Position numbers and translations under genes: made by a program. The notes beneath the pieces are model-generated. The model saw nothing but the letters and a program-made list of their open reading frames with translations. It had not been told where the DNA came from and made no database searches. Shown here piece by piece: positions 19,335 through 28,659 of a stretch of DNA of 63,762 nucleotides. Location: contig MICC01000099.1 in the NCBI GenBank assembly GCA_001829715.1, positions 227 to 63,988 on the forward strand, given 5' to 3'. Position 1 is the stretch's first letter. Each line of letters starts with the position of its first letter. This stretch comes from Sulfurimonas sp. RIFOXYB12_FULL_35_9 (GTDB lineage Bacteria > Campylobacterota > Campylobacteria > Campylobacterales > Sulfurimonadaceae).

Positions 19335-20093
19335 ATGAAAAAAACTAGTAGTATTTTTAAGTCATTGACAATAACAAGCATAGTGGCTTTAGGTTTTAGT
19401 TTAGGTGGCTGTAGTGCTATGGATACGGCAATAAAAAAGAAAGATTTAGATGTCCAAACTAAAATGTCTGAGACTATATTTTTAGAGCCTGTCGCACCTG
19501 ATAAGAGAATTGTTTATTTTGATATCAGAAATACATCCGATCAAGAGATAAACATAAAAGATGGTATAGCGGCATCTTTTAAAAATAGAGGCTATAAAGT
19601 TACCGATAATCCAAATGAAGCGACATATATGCTTCAAGGAAATATTTTAAAAGTAGGTAAATCTGATCTTAGGGAGTCACAATCATATCTTGGTTCAGGA
19701 TTTGGTGCTGGAGTAACAGGTGCAGCTTTGGGTGCAGGAACTGCTTATGCATTAGGTGGAAGCAATAAAAGTATGGCTGGAGTAGGTTTGGCTGGTGCTG
19801 CTTTGGGCTTTGTAGGAGATGCATTAGTTAAGGATATTGCATATGTTATGGTTACGGATTTGCAGATTCGTGAGCGACCATTAGAGGGAGAAGTAGTTAC
19901 TCAAACACAAAAAGCAAATCTGGCTCAGGGCAGTTCAACTACTACAAAGCAGGATATTCAAGGTGGAAAAGTGGAGTGGAAAACATACAGAACTCGTATT
20001 GTTAGCACTGCAAACAAAATGAATCTTGAGTTTGAAGAGGCAAAACCGGTTCTTGAGAGTGCATTAGTAAAATCTATTTCTGGAGTTTTTTAA
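19335..20093 (+). CDS. TraT-like outer-membrane lipoprotein
   Basis: Lipoprotein of 252 residues with lipobox LGGC. The body matches the TraT complement-resistance family: VYFDIRNTSDQE, GYKVTDNPNEATYMLQGNI, LKVGKSDLRE, a Gly/Ala-rich hydrophobic stretch (about 120-175) and a Gln/Thr-rich segment near 195-215. In plasmids TraT blocks conjugation and serum killing. Chromosomal copies in free-living bacteria have no proven role. It stands alone, with AAAGGG before the ATG, a candidate promoter upstream and a hairpin downstream. Confidence 0.85.
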   Translation: MKKTSSIFKSLTITSIVALGFSLGGCSAMDTAIKKKDLDVQTKMSETIFLEPVAPDKRIVYFDIRNTSDQEINIKDGIAASFKNRGYKVTDNPNEATYMLQGNILKVGKSDLRESQSYLGSGFGAGVTGAALGAGTAYALGGSNKSMAGVGLAGAALGFVGDALVKDIAYVMVTDLQIRERPLEGEVVTQTQKANLAQGSSTTTKQDIQGGKVEWKTYRTRIVSTANKMNLEFEEAKPVLESALVKSISGVF

Positions 20094-20101
20094 TTTTTTA
20101 T

Positions 20102-20123
20102 AAGGCGGTTTTATCACCGCCTT
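20102..20123 (+). terminator. hairpin after traT-like gene
   Basis: An 8-bp perfect stem AAGGCGGT/ACCGCCTT with a 6-base loop lies 8 bases after the stop codon. No T run follows, so it is a probable but not classical terminator. Confidence 0.55.
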
Positions 20124-20201
20124 GTATAGCATCAAAAAGAGAAACTTTTATCTCTTATAAACTTTCTTCCTACTTGAATTAACAATAATTGATTAAAATG
20201 C

Positions 20202-20216
20202 TGACTGTTAAAATAA
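20202..20216 (+). promoter_or_regulatory. candidate promoter of CsgG-like/LPP20 operon
   Basis: TGACTGTTAAAATAA includes an extended -10-like TGTTAAAAT about 13-22 bases before the start codon. It shares TGACTGTTA with the element at 19304. Confidence 0.35.
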
Positions 20217-20228
20217 AAAGGATTATAA

Positions 20229-21224
20229 ATGTTTAAAATTTTACTATTAGTATTTATTTTTATTTTTAGCAGCGGCTGTTCTCAAAAAATCACTATTCGT
20301 GCTCTTGAACCGGCAGCCGTAGACCGTGCCGCACTGACAAAAAAGCTCAGTGTCGTGCCGTTTGAACATGATAGAGTCGGACTCTCTGATAAAATAGAAT
20401 CAAATCTTGCCAACCAAAAATTTGACAATAAAAACTATTTTACAATGATAAATAGAAAAGATTTTGACAAAATATTAGCAGAGCAAAAGATACAAAACAG
20501 TGGACTTGTAGAACTCTCAGCCGCCGTTGAAGTAGGCAATCTGCTCGGTGCAGAAGCGATTATCTCAGGGAGTGTAGGCAGACCTTCCTCAAGCGATACG
20601 TACTATTTTGAAACTCGTCTGAGATGTGCCGATAAAAAGTGCAAAGAGCTTATGCCTTATCATGTAAGATGCACAAAGAGAATCATTTCGCTCTCCTCGG
20701 AGGTTCGCATGGTAGATGTCTCAAAAGGCGATATCATTTATGCCGACACTATGGATAAATCGCTAGAATATTCACACTGTAGCGATGATTCCAATCCTCT
20801 TCCTTCCACTGAGACGGGGGCACAAAAGTTGGCAAATGCGATGGCGGATAGTTTTACACGCAAGTTGCTTCCGCACTATCGTCACTTTGAAGTCGTTTTA
20901 CTGGAAAAAGAGGATATAAAATATAATGATAGAGAGGAGAAGCTTTTAGAGGTTTCTTTGGAGTATATAAAACAAAATAGACTTGATAAAGCTGAGCAGT
21001 TTCTTATCGACTTGATTGATGCTACAAATCAGAAAAGCTACGTTCCTTTTTATAATCTAGGCGTTATAAAAGAGGCTAAAGGAGAGTATGCTCTTGCTCA
21101 AAAATATTATAAAAGAGCAGATGAGCTTATGGTAAAGCCGGTGGATGAGATTAGTGAAGCATATATTAGAATTGAGGGTTTAATTGAAAAAAACAACAGA
21201 GCCAAAGAACAGCTGTCAAAGTAG
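20229..21224 (+). CDS. CsgG/LpoB-like lipoprotein with TPR-like tail
   Basis: Lipoprotein of 331 residues (lipobox SSGC). The N-terminal half resembles the CsgG fold (VPFEHDRVGLSDKIESNLAN, YFTMINRKDFDKILAEQK, and LLGAEAIISGSVG), which is shared by curli exporters and penicillin-binding-protein activators such as LpoB. The C-terminal part has a TPR-like motif (YVPFYNLGVIKEAKGEYALA). The gene is followed after 8 bases by an LPP20-like lipoprotein gene, so the two are probably one operon and perhaps one outer-membrane complex. The exact role is unknown. Confidence 0.7.
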   Translation: MFKILLLVFIFIFSSGCSQKITIRALEPAAVDRAALTKKLSVVPFEHDRVGLSDKIESNLANQKFDNKNYFTMINRKDFDKILAEQKIQNSGLVELSAAVEVGNLLGAEAIISGSVGRPSSSDTYYFETRLRCADKKCKELMPYHVRCTKRIISLSSEVRMVDVSKGDIIYADTMDKSLEYSHCSDDSNPLPSTETGAQKLANAMADSFTRKLLPHYRHFEVVLLEKEDIKYNDREEKLLEVSLEYIKQNRLDKAEQFLIDLIDATNQKSYVPFYNLGVIKEAKGEYALAQKYYKRADELMVKPVDEISEAYIRIEGLIEKNNRAKEQLSK

Positions 21225-21232
21225 ACGTCATA

Positions 21233-22240
21233 ATGGGTAGATTTTTTTCTTTAACTCTCTTAATCATTGGAAGTTTGATTTTTTCAGGCTGTTTTTCTAA
21301 AAAAGAGATAGATTTACGTCCACAAAAAGTGCTTCCCTCATGGTATGCAAACCCTTTGCAAACTACATCCACAACGCTTTACGCAACAGGCGAGGGCGAA
21401 GATAGGGAAGATGCCGTTGCAAATGCTCTTAGCATGATGGCTTCGACTCTAAGCGTATCAATCGCATCACAGTTTAACTCTAAAAAAGTTGTAAAAGAGG
21501 GTTTGCAAAACAGTATCGACTCAACCGTCTCAAACGAGGTTCAAAGCGATGTCAAAAAAATCCGCATCAGCCACTATGAAATCCTTAACTCTCAAGAGGC
21601 AGGCTTTAAAAAATATATCGTATTGATAAAATCTGATAAGCAGAAGCTCTTTGAGAGTTTAAAAAATGAGCTTGATAGGAAGTTTGCCCTAATAGATGGC
21701 AAGATAGAAGATGCCTCTGTTCATCATGCACTCCAGAAGTTACATGTATATAAAATGGCAAAAGCGGATTTAGAGGATGTTCCAAATACCTTAACCGTTA
21801 TGAATGTGTTAAACGGGAGTTTTAGCTCAAGAGAGTATGTTCATAAAATGCAGATGATAGATAGTAGCTATGAGAGGGAACTCTCAAACATTTCATTTAG
21901 CATAGAGTGTGATGAAGCATCAAAAAATTTAGAAGCTTCCATAAAAGAGGGGCTTGGTTCAAAAAAACTGCAGATAAAAAAAAGCAACGGAGAAAAGCAC
22001 TTTAAAATAGTCGTTACATCAAATATCCAAAGAGCCTCTTCATACGGATTTACGCTTGCTAGAGCTGCAATAGAGATAACGGTGAAAGATTATAAAAATT
22101 CCGTTATGGGAAGTAGCAAATTCAATATTACGGGACAATCTACACAAGGGTATGAGATAGCTAAAGAGAGTGTTGCAATTAAGTTTGGCGAGATTATAAA
22201 AAAAGAGGGAATAAGCAAAGTTTTGGGTATAGAATTATAA
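21233..22240 (+). CDS. LPP20-family lipoprotein
   Basis: Lipoprotein of 335 residues (lipobox FSGC) with an LPP20 domain at about 35-140. Visible motifs are PSWYANP, LYATGEGEDREDAVANAL and a long Ala/Ser helix. The C-terminal half forms a second, beta-rich domain that I do not recognise. LPP20 of Helicobacter is an outer-membrane antigen, and FlgP is a distant relative, also found in this window. It shares an operon with the CsgG-like gene. The next gene (moxR) starts 68 bases later. Confidence 0.75.
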   Translation: MGRFFSLTLLIIGSLIFSGCFSKKEIDLRPQKVLPSWYANPLQTTSTTLYATGEGEDREDAVANALSMMASTLSVSIASQFNSKKVVKEGLQNSIDSTVSNEVQSDVKKIRISHYEILNSQEAGFKKYIVLIKSDKQKLFESLKNELDRKFALIDGKIEDASVHHALQKLHVYKMAKADLEDVPNTLTVMNVLNGSFSSREYVHKMQMIDSSYERELSNISFSIECDEASKNLEASIKEGLGSKKLQIKKSNGEKHFKIVVTSNIQRASSYGFTLARAAIEITVKDYKNSVMGSSKFNITGQSTQGYEIAKESVAIKFGEIIKKEGISKVLGIEL

Positions 22241-22307
22241 CTATTAACACCGTTTTGCTATACTTTAGAGAATAAAAAATTAATTTATAAAATAAGGTTT
22301 GAAGTTC

Positions 22308-23255
22308 ATGATTTCTAAAATAGAGTTGATAAAAAAAGAGGTTTCAAAAGTTGTTGTAGGGCAGGAGAAGATGCTGGATGCTCTTCTCATTGCGCTTTTA
22401 TGTGAGGGGCATATTCTTATAGAGGGTGTTCCGGGGCTTGCAAAAACAACTACTGTAAATGCGCTTGCACAAAGTTTGGGGCTTAATTTCAAACGTGCAC
22501 AATTTACTCCCGACTTGCTTCCATCAGATATTTTAGGAGCTGAGATATACGATCCGCAAAGCAACAGTTTTAAAATCAAAAAAGGTCCAATTTTTACAAA
22601 TTTGCTATTGGCGGATGAGATTAACCGCTCTCCGGCAAAGGTGCAGTCGGCTCTGCTTGAAGTTATGCAGGAAAAACAGGTTACTTTAGGTGATACGACT
22701 TTTAAGCTAGACCTTCCTTTTTTTGTTATGGCAACTCAAAATCCGGTTGAGCAGGAGGGAGTATACCAGCTTCCTGAAGCTCAGCTTGACAGATTTATGT
22801 TAAAGCTTGTTGTCGATTACAACACAAAAGAGCAAGAACTTGAGATTGCAAGACGCATATCAAGCGGTAATTTTGAAAAAATAAATAGCGTAATAACACA
22901 TGAAGATTTAGCAGAGCTTAAAAAAGCCGTAAAAGCCGTACATGTAGACCCTCAAGTTGAAGAGTATATGATAGAACTTGTCAATGCTACAAGAAACCCT
23001 AACGAGTACGGACTTGATGAGATAAAAGATTATATTCAGTTCGGAGCTTCGCCTCGTGTGAGTATCGATATGTTTAAGGCGGTCAAAGCGATGGCGTTTA
23101 TGAGAGGAAAAGATTTTGTTACACCTGTAGATATCGCTTACATCGCAAAAGAGCTTATGCGTCACCGTATAGTTCTTACTTACGAGGCGGAGGCTGAGGG
23201 AATCACAACCGATGAGATTATACAAAAAGTGTTAGAAACCGTAGCGATACCGTAA
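22308..23255 (+). CDS. MoxR-family AAA+ ATPase
   Basis: Chaperone-like ATPase of the MoxR/RavA group (315 residues). Walker A reads GVPGLAKTT, Walker B LLADEINRSPAKVQ, and sensor 1 MATQNPVEQEG. A C-terminal lid domain follows. ATG 22308 is used rather than the TTG at 22299, which lies too close to AAGG. MoxR proteins typically act on the VWA and DUF58 proteins encoded downstream, and that order is found here (moxR, DUF58, small membrane protein, VWA, VWA-TPR, BatD), so this is the complete Bat operon of the two in the window. Confidence 0.93.
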   Translation: MISKIELIKKEVSKVVVGQEKMLDALLIALLCEGHILIEGVPGLAKTTTVNALAQSLGLNFKRAQFTPDLLPSDILGAEIYDPQSNSFKIKKGPIFTNLLLADEINRSPAKVQSALLEVMQEKQVTLGDTTFKLDLPFFVMATQNPVEQEGVYQLPEAQLDRFMLKLVVDYNTKEQELEIARRISSGNFEKINSVITHEDLAELKKAVKAVHVDPQVEEYMIELVNATRNPNEYGLDEIKDYIQFGASPRVSIDMFKAVKAMAFMRGKDFVTPVDIAYIAKELMRHRIVLTYEAEAEGITTDEIIQKVLETVAIP

Positions 23256-23271
23256 ATCTAGGTATTTGGTT

Positions 23272-24102
23272 ATGAGTAAATTACAGAAAATTTTAGTTCG
23301 TGCAAGACGCCAAGTCTTTAGCGAAATGGTCGGTAACAATCCATCCATTTTTCAAGGCGAGGGGTATGATTTTATCGAGCTTAGAGAGTACATGGTAGGC
23401 GATGATATCCGCAAAATCGATTGGAATATCACTGCTAAGATGCAGCGACCCTACATCAAAATATTTCGTGAAGAGAGAGAACTTAGTGTTGTCGTCGTCT
23501 CTGTTTTAAACGGAAGCGTTCATTTTGGATCTAAAAAATTCAAGCAAGAGAGCATTGCCGAGGTGGCTGCGCTTTTGGGTTATTCAACGCTAAAAAACGG
23601 AGATTTGCTTAGCTCATATATCTTTACGGATGAGATGATTTCACACTCAAAGCCAAGCAAAAAACTTCATAGCGTTCAAAGAAGCGTTGAAGAGATTTTA
23701 AACTTTGACGCCATAAACAAAAAAGTTGATTTTAAATTTATAGCAGATACGCTTTTTAAAAGATTAAAGAGAAGATCCCTTATATTAATCGTGGGCGACT
23801 ATTTTGAGATTCCGGACTTTAGACTTTTAGCAAAAAAACATGAGGTAATTTCTGTTATAGTAAGAGACCACCTTGAGGAAAATCCGCCAAGTATGGGTTT
23901 TGCATCTTTGGTAGACCCCCAGAGCGGAGCGGTTTTGGAGGGTGATTTTAATGATTCAAGTGTTAGGGCATATAGCCAAAAGGTTGCTGCACATGACCAT
24001 AAGCTATTTGAAGTTTTGAGAAAAGAGGGCATACGATTTACAAAAGTATATACCGATGCAACGCCAAGCGTAGCACTTCGCAGACTTTTTGAGGGAAGAT
24101 AG
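23272..24102 (+). CDS. DUF58 protein of the MoxR-Bat operon
   Basis: Soluble DUF58 protein of 276 residues. The signature segment GEGYDFIELREYMVGDDIRKIDW (residues 28-50) is intact, and the second half is a VWA-like fold (LILIVGDYFEIPD). DUF58 proteins always accompany MoxR ATPases and are thought to be partners or substrates. ATG 23272 is supported by AGGT eight bases upstream. The stop is directly followed by the next start (24103). Confidence 0.88.
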   Translation: MSKLQKILVRARRQVFSEMVGNNPSIFQGEGYDFIELREYMVGDDIRKIDWNITAKMQRPYIKIFREERELSVVVVSVLNGSVHFGSKKFKQESIAEVAALLGYSTLKNGDLLSSYIFTDEMISHSKPSKKLHSVQRSVEEILNFDAINKKVDFKFIADTLFKRLKRRSLILIVGDYFEIPDFRLLAKKHEVISVIVRDHLEENPPSMGFASLVDPQSGAVLEGDFNDSSVRAYSQKVAAHDHKLFEVLRKEGIRFTKVYTDATPSVALRRLFEGR

Positions 24103-24504
24103 ATGGCACAAAGTTACGATATCCCGCTTCATGACATAAAGCCGATAGTTGAGATAGAAGAGTATTCGCTCTACTACTTTTTAGGCTTTGCTTCTTTTGC
24201 CCTTGTTTTGGTTGCAGGAGTTGCTTATCTTCTCTACATGTGGCTAAAAAAACGAAACCGATATAACAGAAGAAAAGAGCACTTTAAACTTTTAAATTCG
24301 CTTGATTTAAGCAACACAAAAGAGAGCGCTTACGCAATCACGCTTTACGGTGCTACTTTTAAAGATGACAGTCCAAGACATAAAGAGATGTATGACAATT
24401 TGCTCGGCAGACTCGAGGCATACAAATATAAAAAAGAGGTCAGTTCGTTTGATAGCGAGGTTATAGGCTATATAGAGCTATACAAGGGTATGATGGATGT
24501 TTGA
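24103..24504 (+). CDS. small membrane protein of the Bat operon (DUF4381-like)
   Basis: Protein of 133 residues with one membrane helix at about 27-50, flanked by a short N-terminal segment and a basic cytoplasmic region. Size, topology and its place between the DUF58 and VWA genes fit the DUF4381-type component of Bat operons. Direct sequence similarity is weak, so the label is mainly contextual. It overlaps the next gene by 8 bases. Confidence 0.6.
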   Translation: MAQSYDIPLHDIKPIVEIEEYSLYYFLGFASFALVLVAGVAYLLYMWLKKRNRYNRRKEHFKLLNSLDLSNTKESAYAITLYGATFKDDSPRHKEMYDNLLGRLEAYKYKKEVSSFDSEVIGYIELYKGMMDV

Positions 24505-25426
24505 CGGAGTCTACTTTGAGTTTGTGCAGGTCGCACTATTAATCACTCTTTTTATCTTCTGTGCTCTCATGTGTAAAATGAGGCTCTCTTCTATCTACTT
24601 TCCTCATACAGGTGAGTTTTTAAAGAATTCAATCTCAACATCGAAACTGCTTTTTTTCTTAAAGTGGGTTGGGATTGTCATGATGATTTTAGCACTCATG
24701 TCGCCTGTGAAAGATGAAACTTATGTGCTAGATCCAAAAGACGGCTATGAGATAGCACTTATTTTAGACGCTTCTGAGTCTATGACGGCTAGAGGTTTTG
24801 ATAGATCTAACGAAAATTTAAACCGATTTGATGTCGTAAAGAGCATAGTTAGCGACTTTATAACGCAAAGAGAAAACGACAATATAGGTTTGGTCGTATT
24901 TGGAGCTTTTTCATTCATCGCTTCGCCGCTTACGTATGATGAGAATATTTTAAACAAGATTGTCTCACAACTCTATATCGGCATGGCAGGGAGATATACG
25001 GCACTCAACACCTCACTCGCACAGGGCGTAAATCTTTTGAAGATGAGCAACTCAAAAACAAAAGTGGCAATTTTGCTAACAGACGGGCACAGCACGCCTG
25101 AGGTAGATAAAATCCCTCTTGATGTTGCTATAGAGATGGCAAAAAAAGAGGGGATAAAAGTTTATCCCATAGGTATCGGAATGCCGCATGAGTACAACAG
25201 AGAAGTGCTGTTAAAAATCGCAAATGAGAGCGGCGGAGTCGCTTTTGGAGCTTCAAATGCAAGCGAGCTAAAAGAGGTGTATGCAAGAATCGATGCACTG
25301 GAGAAGTCGAAGATAGAGAATGAGAGTTTAAGCTACACAAGATACTACTATCAGTTTCCTCTTTTCGTATCGCTTCTTGCTCTGATGTTATATATCTATT
25401 TGAGAAATAAAAGAGGGTATGCATGA
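24497..25426 (+). CDS. BatA-like von Willebrand factor A protein, cluster 2
   Basis: Paralogue of the protein at 15812-16735 (309 residues, same layout: N-terminal membrane segments, VWA domain, C-terminal helix). The metal site is intact (DASESM, the Thr of AGRYTALN, and LTDGHS). Shared stretches such as SFIASPLTYDE, GMAG and YPIGIG show common descent, but overall identity looks moderate, so the duplication is old. The start overlaps the previous gene and the stop overlaps the next by 4 bases. Confidence 0.87.
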   Translation: MFDGVYFEFVQVALLITLFIFCALMCKMRLSSIYFPHTGEFLKNSISTSKLLFFLKWVGIVMMILALMSPVKDETYVLDPKDGYEIALILDASESMTARGFDRSNENLNRFDVVKSIVSDFITQRENDNIGLVVFGAFSFIASPLTYDENILNKIVSQLYIGMAGRYTALNTSLAQGVNLLKMSNSKTKVAILLTDGHSTPEVDKIPLDVAIEMAKKEGIKVYPIGIGMPHEYNREVLLKIANESGGVAFGASNASELKEVYARIDALEKSKIENESLSYTRYYYQFPLFVSLLALMLYIYLRNKRGYA

Positions 25427-27219
25427 GCTTTTTACATCCTGAATTTCTCTATTACATGTTGCCTCCGCTGTTTATTCTCTTTGGGTTTTTGCTTACGCAA
25501 AAAGAGTCACATGAGCACTTCTTTAGCAAGGAAGTTATGGATAAACTTCGTGTGAGTTCGAACTCCCTGACGCTTAAAGCCAGAAATGCGCTCTTTTTGC
25601 TTATGGCTTTTTTTATGATTATTGCTCTTGCACAGCCTGTTATAAAAGAGGGTAAAGTTGAAGTTAAGGCAAAGAGTGCAGATATTATAATCGCTCTTGA
25701 TATATCAGACTCCATGCTTGCAACAGATCTATATCCAAACCGTCTTGAAGCTGCAAAACAAAAAGTGCTCACGCTTTTAGGCGAGGCACAAAATGAACGA
25801 ATCGGTGTTGTTGCGTTTGCAAAGAACTCCTATCTTGTCTCACCTCTAAGTTTTGATACAAAGGCTGTAGCATTTTTGATTCGCCAGTTAAATACGGCAT
25901 CAATTACCGAAAAAGGAACGGATTTTTTATCTGTTTTAAATGTTGTCTCTAAAGAGAATGAAAAAAGAGATAAAAAGTATCTTCTCATCTTAAGCGACGG
26001 CGGAGATAAGAGCAGTTTTGATGCTGAAGTAGAACTGGCTAAAAAGCACGATATTACGGTGTTTATCTTAGGCATGGCAACACAAAAAGGCTCTCCCATC
26101 AAGCTTCAAGACGGAACATTTATAAAACATAACGGTGATATCATCATCTCAAAACTGAATGAAAAAATTGCCGATCTCTCAACCAAAACGGGAGGTGTCT
26201 ACATAGAAGCAACGACATCTTCAGCCGATATAAAAACAATGCTGAGCGAGATAACAAATATAAGTGATAAAAAAGAGCTCAAAAGTGCAGAAATCCAAAA
26301 ACATACGCCTCTTTTTTACTATCCTCTCGGAGCGGCACTTTTTATTTTGCTTATCGCTACAAGTTCTATAAAGAGAAGCGTAGCTCCGCTTCTGCTCTTT
26401 TGTCTCTTTTTAAACTCTCCAAATGCCGATGCCGGAATGCTTGATTTTATGGATCTCAAAAGTGCAAAAGAGGCATATGAAAATGGAGAGTTTGAAGAGT
26501 CGGCAAAGCTCTATGAAAAGTATGCACATGAGAGTGCAAAGCCGGAAGCTTACTTTAATGCCGCAAATGCTTACTATAAAGGGCAAAAATATAAAGAGGC
26601 AATAGAGTCTTACAATAAAGTATCGTTTGAAAATAACGAGGCAAAGGCAAAAAACCTGTCAAATTTGGGAAATGCCTATGCCAAAGAGGGAAATCAAGGT
26701 AGTTTGCAAAAGGCAAAAGAGTCTTATGAAAAATCTCTCAGCATCACAGAAGATCATGCAACAAGAGAAAACCTCAAAGAGGTTGAGAAACTTTTAGAAA
26801 ATCTTAAAGAAGAGTCTAAAGAGGAGAAAAAAGAGTCTCAAGATAAAAAAAAGAAGAGTGATAACTCAAAAGACAGTCAAAAAAAAGATTCAAGCAAAGA
26901 TGAGAGTACTAAAGAGAATAAAGAGAAAAAGTCCGATGATTCAAACGACCAAAAAGAGCAAAAGAAAAAATCAGGAAGCGGTGACTCCAAAGAGGAGAGA
27001 AAAAAAGATGAGACAAAAGAGTTAGATAAAAAAGATGAAAACAGCACAAAAGGTTCACAAACACATTCACAAAAGAGTGATGAGAAAGAGAAGATGAGTG
27101 ATGCAGAACAGCAGAAATGGATAGAGCAGTTAGGTGCTCAAACAAGCACATATCTCTACAAGTTGAATGATGAAAAATCAAACTCTGCATCTACTCCTAA
27201 CGGTGAGAAACCATGGTAG
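25423..27219 (+). CDS. BatB-BatC-like fused VWA and TPR protein, cluster 2
   Basis: Protein of 598 residues: two N-terminal membrane segments, a VWA domain with metal site DISDSM and LSDGGDKS, a third membrane segment (about 300-325), TPR repeats (AYENGEFEESAKLYEKYA, and YYKGQKYKEAIESYNKV) and a highly charged Lys/Ser/Asp/Glu tail (about 460-560) ending GEKPW. The tail is probably disordered and is longer than in cluster 1. The fusion of BatB and BatC functions in one chain is found in both clusters. Confidence 0.87.
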   Translation: MSFLHPEFLYYMLPPLFILFGFLLTQKESHEHFFSKEVMDKLRVSSNSLTLKARNALFLLMAFFMIIALAQPVIKEGKVEVKAKSADIIIALDISDSMLATDLYPNRLEAAKQKVLTLLGEAQNERIGVVAFAKNSYLVSPLSFDTKAVAFLIRQLNTASITEKGTDFLSVLNVVSKENEKRDKKYLLILSDGGDKSSFDAEVELAKKHDITVFILGMATQKGSPIKLQDGTFIKHNGDIIISKLNEKIADLSTKTGGVYIEATTSSADIKTMLSEITNISDKKELKSAEIQKHTPLFYYPLGAALFILLIATSSIKRSVAPLLLFCLFLNSPNADAGMLDFMDLKSAKEAYENGEFEESAKLYEKYAHESAKPEAYFNAANAYYKGQKYKEAIESYNKVSFENNEAKAKNLSNLGNAYAKEGNQGSLQKAKESYEKSLSITEDHATRENLKEVEKLLENLKEESKEEKKESQDKKKKSDNSKDSQKKDSSKDESTKENKEKKSDDSNDQKEQKKKSGSGDSKEERKKDETKELDKKDENSTKGSQTHSQKSDEKEKMSDAEQQKWIEQLGAQTSTYLYKLNDEKSNSASTPNGEKPW

Positions 27220-27243
27220 AGAATTTTATATAAAGGAAAAAAA

Positions 27244-28659
27244 TTGAATACTATTTTAAAACTGCTATTTTTACTGATTATCTCTTCACTCGCACTTTAT
27301 GGAGGGGTTGTCGCCAAAGTTGATGCGAAAAGAGTAGAACTCGGAGACGTGGTTACTCTCTCTTTGATTGTTTCCGGAGAAGATGTCACAAGACCGAATG
27401 TTCAAAGAGTGTGTGAGAGTGATGTGATTTCAACAAGCACCCAGACAAATATGCAGATAATTAACGGAAGCGTGAGTAAAAATTTTACCTTGAACTATAC
27501 ATTTATGCCGCAAAAAAGCTGTAAGATAGAACCTGTTGAGATTGAGATCGACGGCAAAATAGAGAGAAGCAATCCGCTAGAGATTGAGGTGGCTTTGCAG
27601 AGCATGACAAAAGATGCTGATTTCACATTGACTCTAAGCAGTGATAAAAAAGAACTTTTTGTCGGCGAACCGTTTGAACTTACGCTCACTTTTAAACAAA
27701 AAAGAGATTCAGAAGCGGTTGATATCAAGTTTTTGCCGCCAGAGTTTAAAGGTTTTTGGGTAAAAAGTGAGACGCAGCCGCAGAGATATCAAGATGCAAA
27801 AGAGAGCATTACAAAAATAGTCTATACAATGGCACCGCAAAGAGCAGGGGAGTTAAAAACTACAAAAGCTCAAATGCAGATAGCTTCAAGGAGCGGCGGT
27901 GCTAATGGCTTTAGCACATGGATCCCTACTGTTAAGTGGAAGAGCTACTTCTCAAACGAATTAACCTTTGATGTGAAACCGCTTCCATCAGGCATAATTA
28001 TTGCAGGTGATTTTACAATAAGTGCTACCGCAGATAAAGAAGAAGTAGATGCAAACGAACCTTTAAATGTAACTATTGATGTTATAGGTGATGGAAATTT
28101 AGAGGATATCAAAAGTTTTAAACCAAGCATAGAGGGTGTAGCAGTTTTTGATGAAAAGATTTTGATTGAGAAAGATGTGCTTACCCAAAGGATAGCGTTT
28201 GTCTCTGAGAGAGATTTTGTAATTCCATCTTTTTCTATAAAATATTTTGATCCTAAAACTAAAGAGACAAAAATCGCTTCAACCAAAGAGATATCCATAA
28301 AGGTAAAAAATGCCAAGCCGCAAGAGGTTTTAAATATAAAAAAGCATGAGACACAAAGCGAGGTAAGCGAAGATTTAAAAGCTCCTAAAATTGGCATTTT
28401 TGCTTCACTTACGCTCTTTTTGTCCGGTTTGGCACTAGGAGTTTTGATTATGTTTTTTATGAAAAAGAAGAATTTTAAAAGAGAAGATAAGAGATCTATA
28501 AAAGACCCGAAGACTCTTCTTATGAAACTTCTTTCCTTTAGAGATGATGAAGAAGTTAAAGCTATGATTGAGACTTTAGAGAAAAATATCTACTCAAATC
28601 AAAATATAGAACTTGATAAAAAAATTCTCCGTAAAATTAAAGAGAGATATAAAATCTAA
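27244..28659 (+). CDS. BatD-like protein, cluster 2
   Basis: Exported protein of 471 residues with a signal peptide (ending LYG), several beta-sandwich repeats characteristic of BatD (KVDAKRVELGDVVTLSLIVSG, then FVGEPFELTLTF and ANEPLNVTIDVIGDGN), a membrane helix (about 383-402) and a basic cytoplasmic tail. TTG 27244 is used, with AAAGGA seven bases upstream. Its stop codon overlaps the convergent tyrA stop by 4 bases. It probably sits in the periplasm, close to the TPR domain of the preceding protein. Confidence 0.85.
   Translation: MNTILKLLFLLIISSLALYGGVVAKVDAKRVELGDVVTLSLIVSGEDVTRPNVQRVCESDVISTSTQTNMQIINGSVSKNFTLNYTFMPQKSCKIEPVEIEIDGKIERSNPLEIEVALQSMTKDADFTLTLSSDKKELFVGEPFELTLTFKQKRDSEAVDIKFLPPEFKGFWVKSETQPQRYQDAKESITKIVYTMAPQRAGELKTTKAQMQIASRSGGANGFSTWIPTVKWKSYFSNELTFDVKPLPSGIIIAGDFTISATADKEEVDANEPLNVTIDVIGDGNLEDIKSFKPSIEGVAVFDEKILIEKDVLTQRIAFVSERDFVIPSFSIKYFDPKTKETKIASTKEISIKVKNAKPQEVLNIKKHETQSEVSEDLKAPKIGIFASLTLFLSGLALGVLIMFFMKKKNFKREDKRSIKDPKTLLMKLLSFRDDEEVKAMIETLEKNIYSNQNIELDKKILRKIKERYKI

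Noticed and set aside
20102..20123. Riboswitch or regulatory RNA
   Set aside because: A simple 8-bp hairpin right after a stop codon; a terminator is the simpler reading.
26820..27110. Tandem DNA repeat in the Lys/Ser/Glu-rich coding stretch
   Set aside because: Low complexity at protein level, but no regular DNA repeat unit.
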